Assembly (NCBI GenBank): GCA_022925895.1
Contig: JAKSYS010000470.1
Span: 1-50,131, forward strand
Origin: Fragilaria crotonensis
Lineage: Eukaryota; Bacillariophyta; Fragilariophyceae; Fragilariales; Fragilariaceae
Direction of reading: 5' to 3'
DNA: 50,131 nucleotides
Below the pieces are notes generated by a model, which worked only from the letters and a program-made list of their open reading frames with translations, made no database searches and had not been told where the DNA came from. The position numbers were made by a program, and so were the translations under genes. This document shows positions 1 through 11,780 of the stretch, one piece after another. Each line of letters opens with the position of its first letter. Within the stretch, counting starts at the first letter, position 1.

Positions 1-189
1 AAAGCATGTCTTGATTCAGTTATGAATTATCTAAAACATAGAAAAGTGAGCATTACCTTGTTCGAGTCATCCTTCAATCCCGAGTCGTACTGTGCAGATG
101 TAGTACCGTATAATGGTACTTGATACATGATTCATAGCATCCTGAATGATACAGTACTTGTACCGGTAGGGTAGCTTGCAATATCAACA
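1..189 (-). repeat. 3' LTR of the copia element (partial)
   Basis: Matches 6301-6490 almost base for base, ending ATATCAACA at 189. About 32 bp of the LTR are missing because the window starts inside it. In element orientation this is the 3' LTR. The inner sequence next to it is a short G-rich run (GCGGGGAC on the minus strand), a weak candidate for the polypurine tract. Confidence 0.93.
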
Positions 190-382
190 GTCCCCGCGAC
201 TCTGAATTAAGTTCCTGAATCAGAGGCGAATCACACTTCCTGAACCGATATAATTATCTCGACAGAGGCCCCGGCTACGTCGTTAACATATATAACCCTG
301 CGACGGTCACCTACTGTTTTCGATGGACAGTTACCATTATATCGCGACTACCCAATTCGTGTCCCCGGGTGTTGGTCGTCGA

Positions 383-1527
383 TTACCAGAGTATGTTATG
401 CAACAACTCCTTCATCTTCGGTCCTGGCATTAACTTTGTCAAGATATCTGCCAAGTTCGTCTGTGTGTTTTCTTTTGCCACCCTGATGGTCCCGGCAGCA
501 ATCGCTTCGCGTACGCGGTGAAAGTTAATTGCAGCGTGCTTCTTCTTGAGTGTCGATTCAGGTCGGGAATTAGTCACAACTGCCGAATTATCACAAAACA
601 CGGAGCATTCCTCGGTTAGCGGAACACCCATCATCCGCAGTTTGTAACGTAGTCCCTCTATCATCTCAATCGATAGTCGCATTGCAAGTAACTCTGAACC
701 ATACGTAGACGCCTCGACCGTATTCTGCCTCTTGGAAAACCAAAGTATCGGCGCTCGATTAACGAATATTAAGATCCCTGAATGTGACCTCCTTGTCTCT
801 CTACACCCTGCGTGGTCAGCATCCACGAAACATGACATTGTGACATCCTTTCCACGTGGCGTCGGCATGTTTTCGGGTATTGCTTCGGCTGCGTCGGGTA
901 GAACTCGGACCAGTCACATTTGACGAATCGCTCACCTCGGAATGTCGGGATCGTATCGTCGAACACCATTGTCGATCTCGGATGATGCTTTAAGTATGCA
1001 AAAATATGGAAGACTTGTTCTAAATGTCCTTGTCGTGCCGATACCAAGTACCGCGACATTAACGACACCGGCATCAAAACATCAATCCTCCCAATTTCGC
1101 AAATCCATCTGAGGACGCCAATCAAACCTTGATAGTAGTTCAATTGTTTGCTCCCCAACTCCGCTGAAAGGTCTAACTCAGGCCGGTATCCACTTGCCAG
1201 CGGAGTCTTTGCATTTGGCAACAGTCTGAGATCGGCATCTTCAAGTTCCTTTTCCAGGTCGGCGATCGCCTTCTTCACGTATGAAGTTGACTCGAACGCC
1301 CACCGCACCTTATCGGGCTCGTCAGAATCTGGGATACGGAATTTCTTTATGTCAACGCCCAAATAAGTATCTGGTTCTTTAATGCTCCCGGCTTCAAGGT
1401 AAAACGCTGTCCCAGGGCATCCATAAAGCCCTCCGGATCTATTCCTTGAAAAATCAAGTCGTCCACGTACGATATGACGTACTCGTAGACTTTGTCCCCG
1501 TTCGGTTTGACCGCCGCTTTCATCCAC
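383..1527 (-). pseudogene. copia pol: end of RT and RNase H
   Basis: Two overlapping minus-strand reading frames hold the C-terminal third of pol. The 1527-to-769 frame carries the RT thumb/connection region (DTYLGVDIKKF, then LIGVLRWICEIGRID, a typical copia block). The frame changes near 870, and the 868-to-383 frame carries RNase H: FVDADHAGCRETRRSHSG with the first Asp, EASTYGSELLAM with the Glu, VFCDNSAVV with the second Asp, and the C-terminal LADILTK block that commonly ends copia polyproteins. The change of frame between two adjoining conserved blocks indicates a frameshift, so the copy is probably inactive. Confidence 0.88.
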
Positions 1528-2435
1528 AGATCAGGGTCAGCTTTCGACGACGCGAAGCCCAGTTCCCTTAAATTCTTAGCCAAGTAGTCGCGAAACGATC
1601 TTCCGCTCGATCTTAAGCCATAGAGCTTTCGCGATTATAGCTCTTTACCATTGTACTCAGGTCCTAATTGATCAGTAAACTTAGTCCACACCTTTTCCTT
1701 ATTCGGTGCCGCCAGGTAAGCATTTTGAATATCACACGACAAGAGGTCTAAATCGTTGAGAGCGGCCAAGAGGAAGAAGAGTCTCACCGTATCTCTGCTC
1801 GACAGACGCAAACGTTTGTTCCTTCGTTGCCTCGGTCATATTGCCTCGCGCTACCAATCTGGCCTTTCTAGTAAGGTCCATTTTGATGTCGAAGACAAAA
1901 TATGTATCAACGAACTCGTACCCAGGTGGAACTTTTGTGTCGTCGTCTTCGATAAACTCGAATGCAGGAAAACGTTCCGAATCTCTTTTTCGATCGCCTT
2001 CGTCCAGAAATCCGTTCCCGTTCTCTTGTCGATCGCTAACGCATGGGCGACACTTTTCGGGTTCTAATCCGTATTTGTGTGAAACCGACCAATATTTCGA
2101 CTTGACCTTTTTAGAATCCTTTCTCGTTTCTTGAGTACAAATGGAACCCACCATCGGAACGCTGGTTCGTTTGACAGGTTGTTTGTAACGGCGTAGTCGG
2201 CAACTTGAACTGGGTAAGAGTCCTTTAAATCTGCCAGCGGTACCCAAGTACTGGAACCGTCTTTCCATTCGACTAATAGGCGCCAGCCCTTTGTCGTTCT
2301 CTTTGGTTTCGGTCCAGTCTTGGTAGAGTAGTACGCCTCGTCCTCTCGTAGCGCACTATGACTCTTTTCGTGGTCAACGATCTCCTGCATCACTTGCAAG
2401 CGTCGACCATCGTCATCTATTTGCAGTATAAACAC
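1347..2435 (-). pseudogene. copia pol: reverse transcriptase, N-terminal and YVDD part
   Basis: The 2435-2064 and 2268-1732 frames contain a WKDGSSTWVPLADLKDSYPV block that normally precedes copia RT, followed by FVFDIKMDLTRKARLVARG, the first RT motif. The 1583-1347 frame carries the catalytic box YVISYVDDLIF. About 150 bp between them (roughly 1590-1740) reads as AYLAAPNKEK-like RT sequence in other frames. At least three frame changes are needed to read the domain, so it is broken, but the order and spacing of motifs leave little doubt of its identity. Confidence 0.85.
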
Positions 2436-2714
2436 TCAGCAATTAGATTCGCAGTGTATGTCTCCTCCGTCCCGTCCTCGAAACACACAAGGTATTCGCG
2501 GAATCCAATAAAGGATTTGGGTTTGACGATCCAATTGGCTTTCCGTCATGATCTCTTTTTCGGCTTTTCACGGTGCCGCGAAGGATATCTCCGCCGCGGT
2601 CGGTTACTATCTCAGCAGTTAAGTACTGATCAAAAGCCTCCGGGGTATAATCATCAGCGTCGGAGCGTCGGATTCTCCTCCGTCCTCCGTTGCGTCATTC
2701 AAGTCCCGAAGATG

Positions 2715-4478
2715 TCAACCAGGAAACTGATTTTCACCAAGCTCTTCCGCCACCTCCTCGTTTGTCCGCTTATCCCTATCTTCTCTTCTATCGATTCCAA
2801 CAATTCCGCGATCTCCTCCCTTCGATCTGCGTTCATCAGGTGTTAGAGCCCAGAACGTGCTCCTCACGATGGCTTTGCCGACTTCGGTAACAGGAACGCT
2901 GCGTCCCCGCCACCATAATCTTCTGCTGGCCCTAACCAGCATGCCAACTTCCGCTCGTTGTCATTGTCGAGGTAAGAAATAACTTCGTACCAACCATGCA
3001 TAACGTAAAGCGAAATATCTGGTGTCCACCCATGGACATGTTCGAAGGCAGAGCGTCCTTGTAGATCCGGATGCGTCCCCGCAACAAGGATCTGATCCTT
3101 GCGCAAGGTTGACGAGATAATTCCAGAGTCTTCTTGGTGATCGCGTCTTGTCTTGGAATCTTCGGATCATCCTCTTCAACTCTCTGATGTCTAATTCAGC
3201 CTTGTTCTGAAACGGTGAATAGGGTTCCGTGTATTTCGGATCAATGGAATACTTTCGGATCCTCTTCTTCCACTCGCCCCATCCTTCCATTGTGGCGTCG
3301 TTATCGCACAACAATACTTCTGGAATTCCCACTTTCTTGACAAAATCATCTAGCGCATAGATTGACTCGTTCTTACGCTCCATCGGGTAAGCCTTCGTGT
3401 ACCCCCGGCCATTCCCAATAATGTGAGCATATCGTTGCGAATCGATTGATTTGATCTTCGGTTCCATTATATCGGCGTAAAACATTCCCCTCAACCTTGG
3501 ATAGCGCAGATGTGCCATCTGAGTTTTAAAACGTCGCATCGCTGGATTCGGTATCGACCTGACTCCTTGTTGGGTTGTCACCCTCAAGGAGTTCTTCGCA
3601 GGCTCTAATCCAACCATCCAGCGTCGTGCCACGTTTTCAGGGGTTACATCGGAAGTTACATCTCCAGTTCGTATCGCCGCAATGCCAGTCTCCTCCGAGT
3701 TCGCATCCGCTGTCGTCATAAGTGCTGCGACCCTTCGCAGTATCGGGTCGGTCTGGTTCAGCAGATTTATTTCGTTTGCGATTTGCATTTCGAAGGGGAA
3801 CTGGCTCGCTGCAAGAACCTGCATGCAACTCTTGATCTTCTGTTTCGTTGCCTTGGAGTGTAGGACCTTCAAGCGCCTTGCTCGCAAGTTCATAATCTCC
3901 TCTTCATCGTCGGAATTCAAGGCATCCTCCTCCGCGAGCGAGAGCGCGAAGGTGTGGGGAATCCACTCGACGTCTGAAGTGAGTTCGACATGCAGGGCAG
4001 TATTATCAAGATCATCTTGGGTTGGGGGTCGCGAGTCAAAGCCTGCGACAACTCCGTCGAGAGTAAAAGGGATGCGTAGGGGTTCGGATGGAACGAGGAT
4101 GCCAAATATCGAGTCAGGGGCATGGTGCCTGTGCCGTTCGTCGACGTGAACATCGTTGTCCCGGAGCTGGTTAGGGGAAAGTAATGAAAATGGCAAGGAG
4201 TCGCCGAAGTAAAGGGCTTCGTTAATGATTATCACATACGTGGCCCCGGAAGTCGGACAATCGTAGGCCGTTGCAACCGTTGCGATAGGGATCTGCTTCG
4301 AAGGGTAATCAGGCGAGTAAGCTTCGACCTCAGCTGATCGCCCAGTATATTCGAGGACCACGCAATTACTCCCCGCCACGCATGTGTCGGCGTGAGAGTC
4401 CATCTCGCACCGACCCGAACGATGACGCTCTCCGTGTATTGCATTGTAATCCACCGAATAAACTTCCCTCGAAACCAT
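2715..4478 (-). pseudogene. copia pol: protease and integrase
   Basis: The 4478-2961 frame opens with a retroviral-type aspartic protease motif (EMDSHADTCVAGSN, near residues 25-38), then runs to an integrase core: FYADIMEPK with the first Asp, LLCDNDATMEGWG with the second, and NKAELDIRELK with the Glu. From about 3110 the frame shifts, and the 3106-2864 frame supplies the block after the integrase core (HVHGWTPDISLYV, WLGPAEDYGGG). A further shift leads to the 2942-2715 frame. The ATG at 4476-4478 follows the gag stop after only six codons and is in the same frame as the end of gag. Confidence 0.88.
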
Positions 4479-4496
4479 CGCAACGGTTCTGCACTG

Positions 4497-5847
4497 TCAT
4501 GCCTTATCCAGCTTCTGCTTCTTCTTGTGAGCGCCGCGACCGAATTCTTTTCCGGCCGCTTCATCTGCGCTCGACTCATGCTCATCATCGCCATCGTTGT
4601 CGTTTCCCTTCGCCAGTTTCTTCATTTCATTCTTCAACTCCTCCTTGATCTGTTTCTTCAAAGCAGCCACGGATCTCTTGCCTTTCTTGTCTCCCCACTC
4701 CTTAAGCTGGTCTCTCTGCTCCTGGCTCAGAAGTCGGAAGATCTTTGGTGGGTAATATTTATTCTCTAACTTGAAACCCTTTGGCAACTTCCCTGCCTTC
4801 GCCGTCTTATCCGTCTTCTCACCGCTCTTCACGCCCGAAATGTTCCTTTCCTTACTTCTCTCGAGGGTTGCCCTGTTTTCCACGGTCGTCGACAGGTATT
4901 GTTGACATGCCTGGAAATTGTTCAGCAGCTTGGGATCGCCAAGCACCACTGAGACGGCAGATTCCAATTTCGGATCCGTAATTCCCTTGAGAAAATCAGC
5001 AACTTTCTTGGATTCGGGGACGGCTTCGGTTGGATCGCAATCAAGGATTTCATTGTGAGCAGTCTGGTGGACATTGATAAAATCTTGGAATTTGTACTGG
5101 CGACGCGATCGACGCATAAGCCTTGTTCTTACGTGTGATCTTGGACGCCGTGCCTTCACACTTCGTCTTCAATGCCAAGTACGCTTTCCTTCCGTCCTGG
5201 GACCTCTCAAATTTCTTGATGTAGGACCACCCTTCTCCATTTACAACAAAGGTCTTCAATTCCCGATAGAATCGAGGATTATCCAATTCGTAATGTCGTC
5301 CCTCGAGTACCGTCGCTTCAATAAGGTACTCCATTGGACTTCCGAAGTCCGCCGGATCAAGAACATTCTCTGGCGCTTCCCTTTCGTCCCTGGTGAGGTA
5401 AACGAGTGGGATCTTTGCGGCACTAAGGATTTGACGAAGGTAGTTCTGGAAGGACTCATTCCACAATGCCCAGTTAACCAACTTTTTGAGGCTGTCTGGC
5501 TTGGACGCATCTTCGTCTTTCGCCGCTTCCTTCTGTTCCTGGTATTCCTGGCACTTGGCCGTGAACTCAGGAACTTTGTCAGCTGTGAAACTCTCGGGAT
5601 TTGCCTCGAACCCGGTCCGCTTGCGCTCATCCGCCCAGAAACGGAAGCCTTTCAAGTTCTTCACAGCAATGAATGGCATCGTAACGTTGCCAGCTCCTCG
5701 CGGTGCAGATCGAGCAATGCTTCTGGCGATCGAGTCGAGGTCCGACTCTGTTGCAAGCATCAAGTCGTTCGGGGTTGAAAAACCCTGAGCAATCAGCCAC
5801 GTAACGGTCGGGGCATTAAAGCCGCATCGTTGGAGGGCAGCGTTCAT
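4497..5847 (-). pseudogene. copia gag
   Basis: The reading frame begins at the ATG on 5845-5847, the first plausible start after the right LTR and a 420-bp leader, and runs to about 5100. There the frame changes and the 5159-4497 frame continues to a TGA. The second part carries a YYPPKIFRLLSQEQRDQLKEW stretch like the C-terminal gag block of diatom copia elements and a lysine-rich tail; no CCHC zinc knuckle is visible. The identification rests on position and general character. The TGA at 4497-4499 is in frame with the pol frame that follows. Confidence 0.8.
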
Positions 5848-6268
5848 GGTCGAGATATCGGTTCGTGGTGGTCTTGTATGAAGCTCCTAAAGAATCAAGC
5901 AAGAGTATACGAGGGTGAAAAAACCGGGATTACCGAATCCACAAGAGTGGCAGCATTTATGCCAACCGCATAATGACTTGCCGAAATAATATTTAGGAGA
6001 TTTGTTACGAATCGGTCTTTGGTAGACTGACTCATTCCGTGCCACGGTCATTTACTTATCCGTACGACACGTCCATCTTAGTATTGCGGTCATTCAGGCG
6101 TGAAAAACACTCCCAACGCAATTTCTCATCAAGTCCCGACATAATCTGCTCAACATCATTTCATCACATGTGGCCATTCTTAACCATGATGAAATGATCA
6201 ACCGGTGATCTCCATTCAACCGATCAGATGGCGCCATTCATATCATTGAGCCGTTGGGTCTGATAAAC
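5848..6268 (-). other. copia leader with probable primer-binding site
   Basis: This stretch lies between the gag ATG and the inner end of the right LTR. Directly next to the LTR the minus strand reads GTTTATCAGACCCAACGGCTC, close in position and character to the internal initiator-tRNA-Met primer sites of other copia elements (compare TGGTATCAGAGC in plants). I see no gene here. Assigning the primer site is inference from position and partial likeness. Confidence 0.5.
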
Positions 6269-6490
6269 TGTTAATCCTACAAGTATACCATCCTTGTAGA
6301 AAAGCATGTCTTGAATCAGTTATGAATTATCTAAAACATAGAAAAGTGAGCATTACCTTGTTCGGAGTCATCCCTCAATCCCGAGTCGTACTGTGCAGAC
6401 GTAGTACCGTATAATGGTACTTGATACATGATTCATAGCATCCTGAATGATACAGTACTTGTACCGGTAGGGTAGCTTGCAATATCAACA
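6269..6490 (-). repeat. 5' LTR of the copia element (complete, 222 bp)
   Basis: Bounded by TGTTAATCC on the left and ATATCAACA on the right, giving TG...CA ends. Positions 6301-6490 repeat the first 189 bases of the window. In element orientation this is the promoter-bearing 5' LTR. It contains several TACAGTAC/GTACTTGTACC-type palindromic stretches. The right end adjoins the A1 repeat of the next element with no spacer. Confidence 0.93.
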
Positions 6491-6624
6491 CATAAACGTG
6501 AATTCGCCGATCCAGCAAGCTGGAGTGGGAAACGTTGCACACATCGAACCACTATCGTGAATTGACTGTGCCATCCCCACCACCCCCCAAAGCCAATAGC
6601 TTAGCTTCTAACTGTTTAATTTTC
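6491..6624 (+). repeat. split direct repeat A1 (visible part)
   Basis: Matches 13476-13606 with a few substitutions and small indels (134 against 131 bp), from CATAAACGTGAATTCGCC to the T-rich CTAACTGTTTAATTT. The gag ATG follows within a few bases. The repeat begins abruptly at the copia LTR boundary, which suggests that its left part was displaced by that insertion. Confidence 0.85.
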
Positions 6625-6625
6625 A

Positions 6626-8666
6626 ATGGCTCCCATGGTCAGCTTTGCAGGAGAAACTGCTTCTACTAACAAGTGGACAGAATTTTATGCCCGAAACCAG
6701 AACGACGGAGGACCTTTTCAGGTACTTTTCGAGACAAACATGGAGACGATGGCCTGGAAGACAGAAGGGCATCTCAACAGCGTTGCTAAGCTTACGGAAA
6801 CAATCACCGGGAGCGATTACGGAAACATGCTACTAGTCCCAGGAGATAAAGGGACAATGCAACTCATCCACCACGGATTTGCCTGCAATACCGAAACAGG
6901 ATTCTCACTCGCGTTCGCGCACGGAAACCTCGATGACACCACGACATTCAAGACCGTAGACCGAGACGAGTTAGTCTCCCCCGCCTTGGTGAGAACGAAG
7001 GCGGAGACGTGGAAGGACCCGGTAGAGGACCGCTGTTCCCTCCCTGGACAGCATGATGGCGGCCGAGTCACCAGATGAGTTCGCCGAGCTCGTAGCCGAA
7101 GGCAACCAAATCCTAGAGAGACGACCCAATCACTGCCTCATCACCACTAGCACCTTCGAGGAAGTCGAGGGAGCCAAGCTGGTCTCCGCCAAGGACCTCG
7201 CATTTGCCATCATCGAAGCATTCCAGATCGCGGCGGCCGACGACGACGTGATAAGCACGGAGAGAGAAGCGGAGGCCGCGGGGCTGGAAGACATAGTACT
7301 AGCCCTCTTATGGGCATCGGAACAGGGAATGCTCAGGGAAATCCGCCTCGTCGACGTCCCCGAGAGTACTATGATGAGTCAGGGGGAAGCTCACGGGGGT
7401 CGTAGCCCGCCCCACAACAGGAGGGACAGTCGCGGGAAACGCGGACGCCCAGGGAGAGGGGAACGCGAGCATGGAAATGATGGCGGCCTCCTCACAAAGC
7501 ATGGTCGCCCTCCTCAGTCGTTTTCAGGAAGGAGCCGACTCGGACCGCCAGAAGAAGGAAACCGAGAAGTCGATCCTCAAGACCATGGGACCAACTCAGC
7601 GCGGACTGTTCACGTCTCTCTGCACCGCGCGGATGAGCGTCGAGCCCACGATGACGGAGTTCATGATGAACCTGACGACGAGCAAAACACCTCAGAAGGC
7701 CATCAACCTCATACAGTCCGAGACACGGGATTGGGAAGGAACCTTCTCCGTCGGCGGCTTCCACAAGATGCTGTCAAATGGTTTCCTCTCCCAGGACCCC
7801 AACAGAGCAAACCCGGGCGGGTTCACCATATTCATGTTCCACCCGGAGACAGTCGACCTTGGATCAAAGGGAAGTGGGGAAACGAACTCCTGCGAGAGTA
7901 CCTGGGGATGGACGTGGACGAAGCGACCCTAGAGTTCTACATGAAACAGGGTTTTTACACCCCGAACACGCCCCACGACCTGCGAGTGCAGCTCCAGACC
8001 GCGCTCGACATGCTGGAACTCTTGACCTGCGACGGAACAATTGCGGGCAAGGGCCTAGCCTACGTGTTGGACGCGCGTCGATGGGGACAACTGACCACCG
8101 TCCTCAATGACCGATTCAAGTCGGAGACGGACTTTGGCGCGAAGTTCTGCTACGCCCTCGATCGACACCTCCAAACCTTCTTCAACAAGGTCACCAGGTG
8201 GGAGGACATTGCAACGGAAGGACAATCCCGGTACCTCACCAACAAAGCAGAGGAGTTGATCGAACGACTAGAAGACGGCCAGGGATTGAACGTCGTATTA
8301 CCGGTTGCGTTGAGCGCGACTTCCACGACCGCGGACAAAACCAAGCGCGTGGGGACGGTCGCGACCGGAGACAAAGCCGCAAAGAAGAAAAAGCCGACCG
8401 CCATCGCATCGCCCTCGGTGGTGAGGGACGCTGTCGCCCACTCCAACACCGCACCCGTCGCCGCCTGGCAGCTACCCGAAGGGATCGACTACCTGGACCT
8501 CTTCGGAACCAAGATGCCCGGCCTAAAAGGGTGGCCTGTGCTATTGGACACACGCATCTCCGAGCGGCTCAACAAGACGCAGAAAGCCCCCATCACCTCC
8601 ATTGACATGCCCGATAGCGCTCGCGAAACCGCGACCGCACGATTCAAGGTCGTCTACAACGCCTGA
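6626..8666 (+). pseudogene. gag-like region of the split-repeat retroelement
   Basis: The ATG at 6626 follows A1 directly. The likely coding path uses three frames: 6626 to about 7050, then the frame open from 7053 (AAESPDEFAELVAEGNQ, then AKDLAFAIIEAFQIAAADDD), then the 7471-7932 frame (SMVALLSRFQEGADSDRQKK, TRDWEGTFSVGGFHKMLSNG), and from about 7870 back to the 7053 frame to the stop at 8666. The last part ends in a lysine-rich segment and a GLKGWPVLLDTRISERLNK block. At least three indels are implied. I assign gag by position and general character; no zinc knuckle is seen. Confidence 0.6.
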
Positions 8667-8681
8667 AGGCGTCGGCCATCG

Positions 8682-9614
8682 GTGCCACCAGCACCCGACC
8701 CCGATGGCCCACCACGCCTATTTTCCACCCACCCACCCCGCTCGTCCTCAGACGTTCATTCAATGGCTCGACGGACACACGGGGCGGAACCAGGGCGGGA
8801 TCCGGACCTCAGTAAGAAGGCCGGCACACAACCAGCAGCAGTCCACAGTATGGGGACTGGTGGGGGGAACAGATCAGCCAGTAAGGCGGCACCAGGGCAT
8901 GGCGCGACCAGTATGGCGCGAAGCCTGACCAAGGACCAGTATGGCCCAAACGAGAACACCGCCACACCGGCAGGATCGACAACAAGCGAGGCGTGCAGCC
9001 TGACAGCCGGGGACCAGTACGGCCCCCAGCATGGCGCGACACCGCCGGTCGCCAGGGCCGATATGGCCCACAAGGGGTCGGGAATTCACTCGACGAAAGG
9101 CGGAAACCAGTACCGAAAAGGGCGAAACCCGGCCTCGGAAACGACGTTCATGGCGAACGCCGCGTCGGCCCGGCGGTCGAGGCTGCGGTACGAAGGGACT
9201 CTACAAGCAGCCCGGAGTGCCGAGGTCGCGGTTACCACAGGCGCCGTAAAGAAGGAGACGAGCCAGCCTAAACCAGGACTAGCAAAGCTCCCAACGTATC
9301 AGACCCCCGAGTCGACTGACAAAGGGGAAGGCCCAAATCCAAGTGGCCACCTCACGACGAGCGCCGCCGAACGCGTTAGGAGCGTCCTCAGCCCCGCAGC
9401 GCGCCTCAAACAAAGGCAGACCAACAACTGCCGAGAGCCCATGGTTGTCACAAAAGGGGAGGAGCGAAACGCCAAACGCCTCAGGGAATCGGACGTGAAT
9501 GATCGGGAAACCTTAGGTGAGTACCCGAGAATAGTGAGTTCGTACGGAGACGAAGTCCACCTGCCGAGCGACGCCGCGCTTTTCTTCCGGGAGCCACCGT
9601 GCGGCGTGCGATGA
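8682..9614 (+). CDS. linker ORF between gag and RT, low complexity
   Basis: This 310-codon frame lies between gag and RT and is rich in Gly, Ala, Thr, Ser and Arg. Residues roughly 70-140 hold spaced repeats of a DQYGP-type peptide, caused by a recurring CCAGTATGGC/CCAGTACGGC motif in the DNA between about 8900 and 9070. The tail ends close to the RT frame. It may be the N-terminal region of the pol protein, or simply open because of high GC content; I do not recognise a domain. Confidence 0.35.
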   Translation: MPPAPDPDGPPRLFSTHPPRSSSDVHSMARRTHGAEPGRDPDLSKKAGTQPAAVHSMGTGGGNRSASKAAPGHGATSMARSLTKDQYGPNENTATPAGSTTSEACSLTAGDQYGPQHGATPPVARADMAHKGSGIHSTKGGNQYRKGRNPASETTFMANAASARRSRLRYEGTLQAARSAEVAVTTGAVKKETSQPKPGLAKLPTYQTPESTDKGEGPNPSGHLTTSAAERVRSVLSPAARLKQRQTNNCREPMVVTKGEERNAKRLRESDVNDRETLGEYPRIVSSYGDEVHLPSDAALFFREPPCGVR

Positions 9615-11780
9615 GTTCAGGCCGCCAGCCTGGTTTCTGGAGGCAATCAAGGCGATCTGTGCAGCACCCTCGGAGGTGCCCACAAAGTCCCAATTCGGTT
9701 CGAGGTCTCAGAGGCTGCGTCAGCGCACAACGCGGAGTTACTGAGTCTTTCGACTTCGATCTGGGCCGCCTAATCCAGGCGTTCGACTCGTCGACCATCG
9801 GCTTCGGGTCGGAGTTCCGCAAGGTCAGCGAACTCCGCCCACTCATTGGACGACACCCCCACTTCCCCCGACTCGAGACACTACTCACGGAAGGAATGCA
9901 GTACGTGTTCGACAGGGAGCTGAGCTCCCAGGAGAGGGGAGACGAAGTGACGGCCATGCTGGCCAGGGGGAATCACAAGTTGGCCCAACAGGAGCAGGAC
10001 CGTGTGGGAGAGCTGCTGGCCAAGGACGTCACCCACGGGTTCACGATACCGATACCGATTGCCGCGGTTCAGTCGATCCCTGGAGCCATGGTACAGCCAC
10101 TTGGGCTGGTCCAGCAGTGGACGGTCGACCAAGACGGCGCGAGGAAGGCCAAGTTCAGACTTACCCAAGACCTGAGTTTCTCAACAGGGCGCGGGTCGGA
10201 GCCAACCTCCATCAATTCCCGTATCGACATGTCGGCCTACGTCAACATGGTGTACGGATGGTGTCTACCTCGCATTGTCCACTTCATCGTCGCCTTGCGT
10301 TCGCAGAACCCGGCACTGCTTATACTCATAAGCAAGTACGATTACAGCGACGCGTACCGACGCATTGCGCACAGCTCAACCGCCGCCGCGCAGACCATCG
10401 CAATCAATGGAAGCACCGCCTTCCTCTCGCTGAGGCTTACCTTTGGTGGTTCCCCCAACCCACCAACGTGGTGTATGTTCTCGGAGCTGGTCACCGACTT
10501 GGCGAACGAAATCGCGCAGTGTGACGATTGGGACCCAACCGAACACAGGAGCCCAGCGCAAGCATCAACCCCCGAACCCTTGCGACTACCGGCCCATGTC
10601 CCCATCGTCCAGGCCCGACGGATGGCAATCAACATCCCGCCGACCAAAGCCGGAGGCCGAGTCGATGGGTTCATCGACGACCTGATAAACGTGTTCCTAG
10701 ACACCCCGGCGAACTGCCTCAGACAACCGCACATCGTGCCACTCGCCATGCACCTGACGAGCCGCCCCCACGCGGGCGACGAGCATGAGCCGATACCTCG
10801 AAGACCGATTCTATCCATCCCAAAACTCATCGCAGAAGGACGACCAGAGGAGGTCCAGATCGTGCTTGGATGGAGGATTAACACGCGACTCCTCGAGATC
10901 TCCTACCCGACGACAAGTACCTCGCCTGGGTTGAGGACATCAGGAAACTTAGGGCCGCCGGTCATTGTCCGACGAAGGAGCTGGAGACGCTGGTGGGACG
11001 GTTAAACCACCGCCTATATCATCCCAAACTCCGCCATTTCATGAGCCGAATCAGGAGGGGACTCGAGCGCGGCGGAGGGGGACGGAGAAAGAAGGTAGGA
11101 CCCGAGGCACTGGACGACTTGCTTCTTTGGGAAGGGTTCCTCAAGCACGCAAATCAAGGAGTACCAATGAACCTACTGGTAACGAGGGAACCGGACAAGA
11201 TCTGCTGGTCGGATGCTTGCCCGTATGGACTCGGAGGGTACAGCCTGTCAGGACGAGCCTGGCGCCTCCGAATCCCGAAGTCCAGTCCAATATTCGGACA
11301 CCAGGGAATAAACAACCTGCTCGAATTCTTGGGAATGGCCATTAATGTCTGGCTTGCGTGTCGCGAGTCTGATGGGGGGGAACACTGCATACTGTCAATC
11401 GGTGACAACACGTCGGCGATCGGGTGGCTCCACAACTCGTCCCGACTGGAAACCGGATGGGAAGCACAAAAGGCCCACCTCCAGGTAGCGAGGAAGCTAG
11501 CCGAACTGCTGATCGAACACAAGTGTTGCCTCGCCTCGCAACACCTGAAAGGCGAACTCAACGTGGTCGCCGACTTGCTATCTTTCGCTGGCGACGACTC
11601 GCGCGGAAAGAAACATCCTATCGCAGCAGACATGCCTGCAAACGACGAACTAACCCGTCGGTTCCTCACATCGTATCCATCTCAGGTGCCGGAGAACTTC
11701 GCTATCTCACAGCTGCCGGAAGAGATACTATCCTGGACCACGCAAGTGCTGCGAGTCGCAGAGTCATATTTGACGGTCGG
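9599..11780 (+). pseudogene. reverse transcriptase and RNase H of the split-repeat retroelement
   Basis: The 9599-11005 frame carries RT motifs in order: KFRLTQDLSF (fingers), ISKYDYSDAYRRIAHS (motif A with the first catalytic Asp), LTFGGSPNPPTWCMF (motif B) and VDGFIDDLINVF (motif C, with FIDD where YxDD is usual). Between about 10880 and 10990 the frame changes. The 10993 frame then gives RNase H: ICWSDACPYGLGGYS (Asp), NNLLEFLGMAINVW (Glu), LSIGDNTSAIGWLHNS (Asp) and GELNVVADLLSF (Asp). The same frame runs on through QVPENFAISQLPEEILSW, a block I associate with the start of the recombinase region in diatom elements, before another shift near 11780. The RT is of the DIRS/Ty3-related kind. 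Confidence 0.88.

Larger units (their letters stand above)
1..6490 (-). mobile_element. Ty1/copia LTR retrotransposon, degenerate, left end cut by window
   Basis: Two copies of the same LTR (1-189 and 6269-6490) flank a minus-strand gag-pol region whose domain order, read right to left, is gag, aspartic protease, integrase, reverse transcriptase, RNase H. Integrase before RT is the Ty1/copia order. The right LTR begins TGTTAATCC and ends ATATCAACA, so it has the usual TG...CA ends with a short inverted repeat. The two LTRs differ at about four positions over 190 bp (three substitutions and a 1-bp indel), which suggests a fairly recent insertion even though the coding region has several frameshifts. 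The base after the right LTR is already inside the split repeat of the next element, so this copy seems nested in it. The five bases after the LTR are CATAA; the matching target duplication would lie left of the window. Confidence 0.93.
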
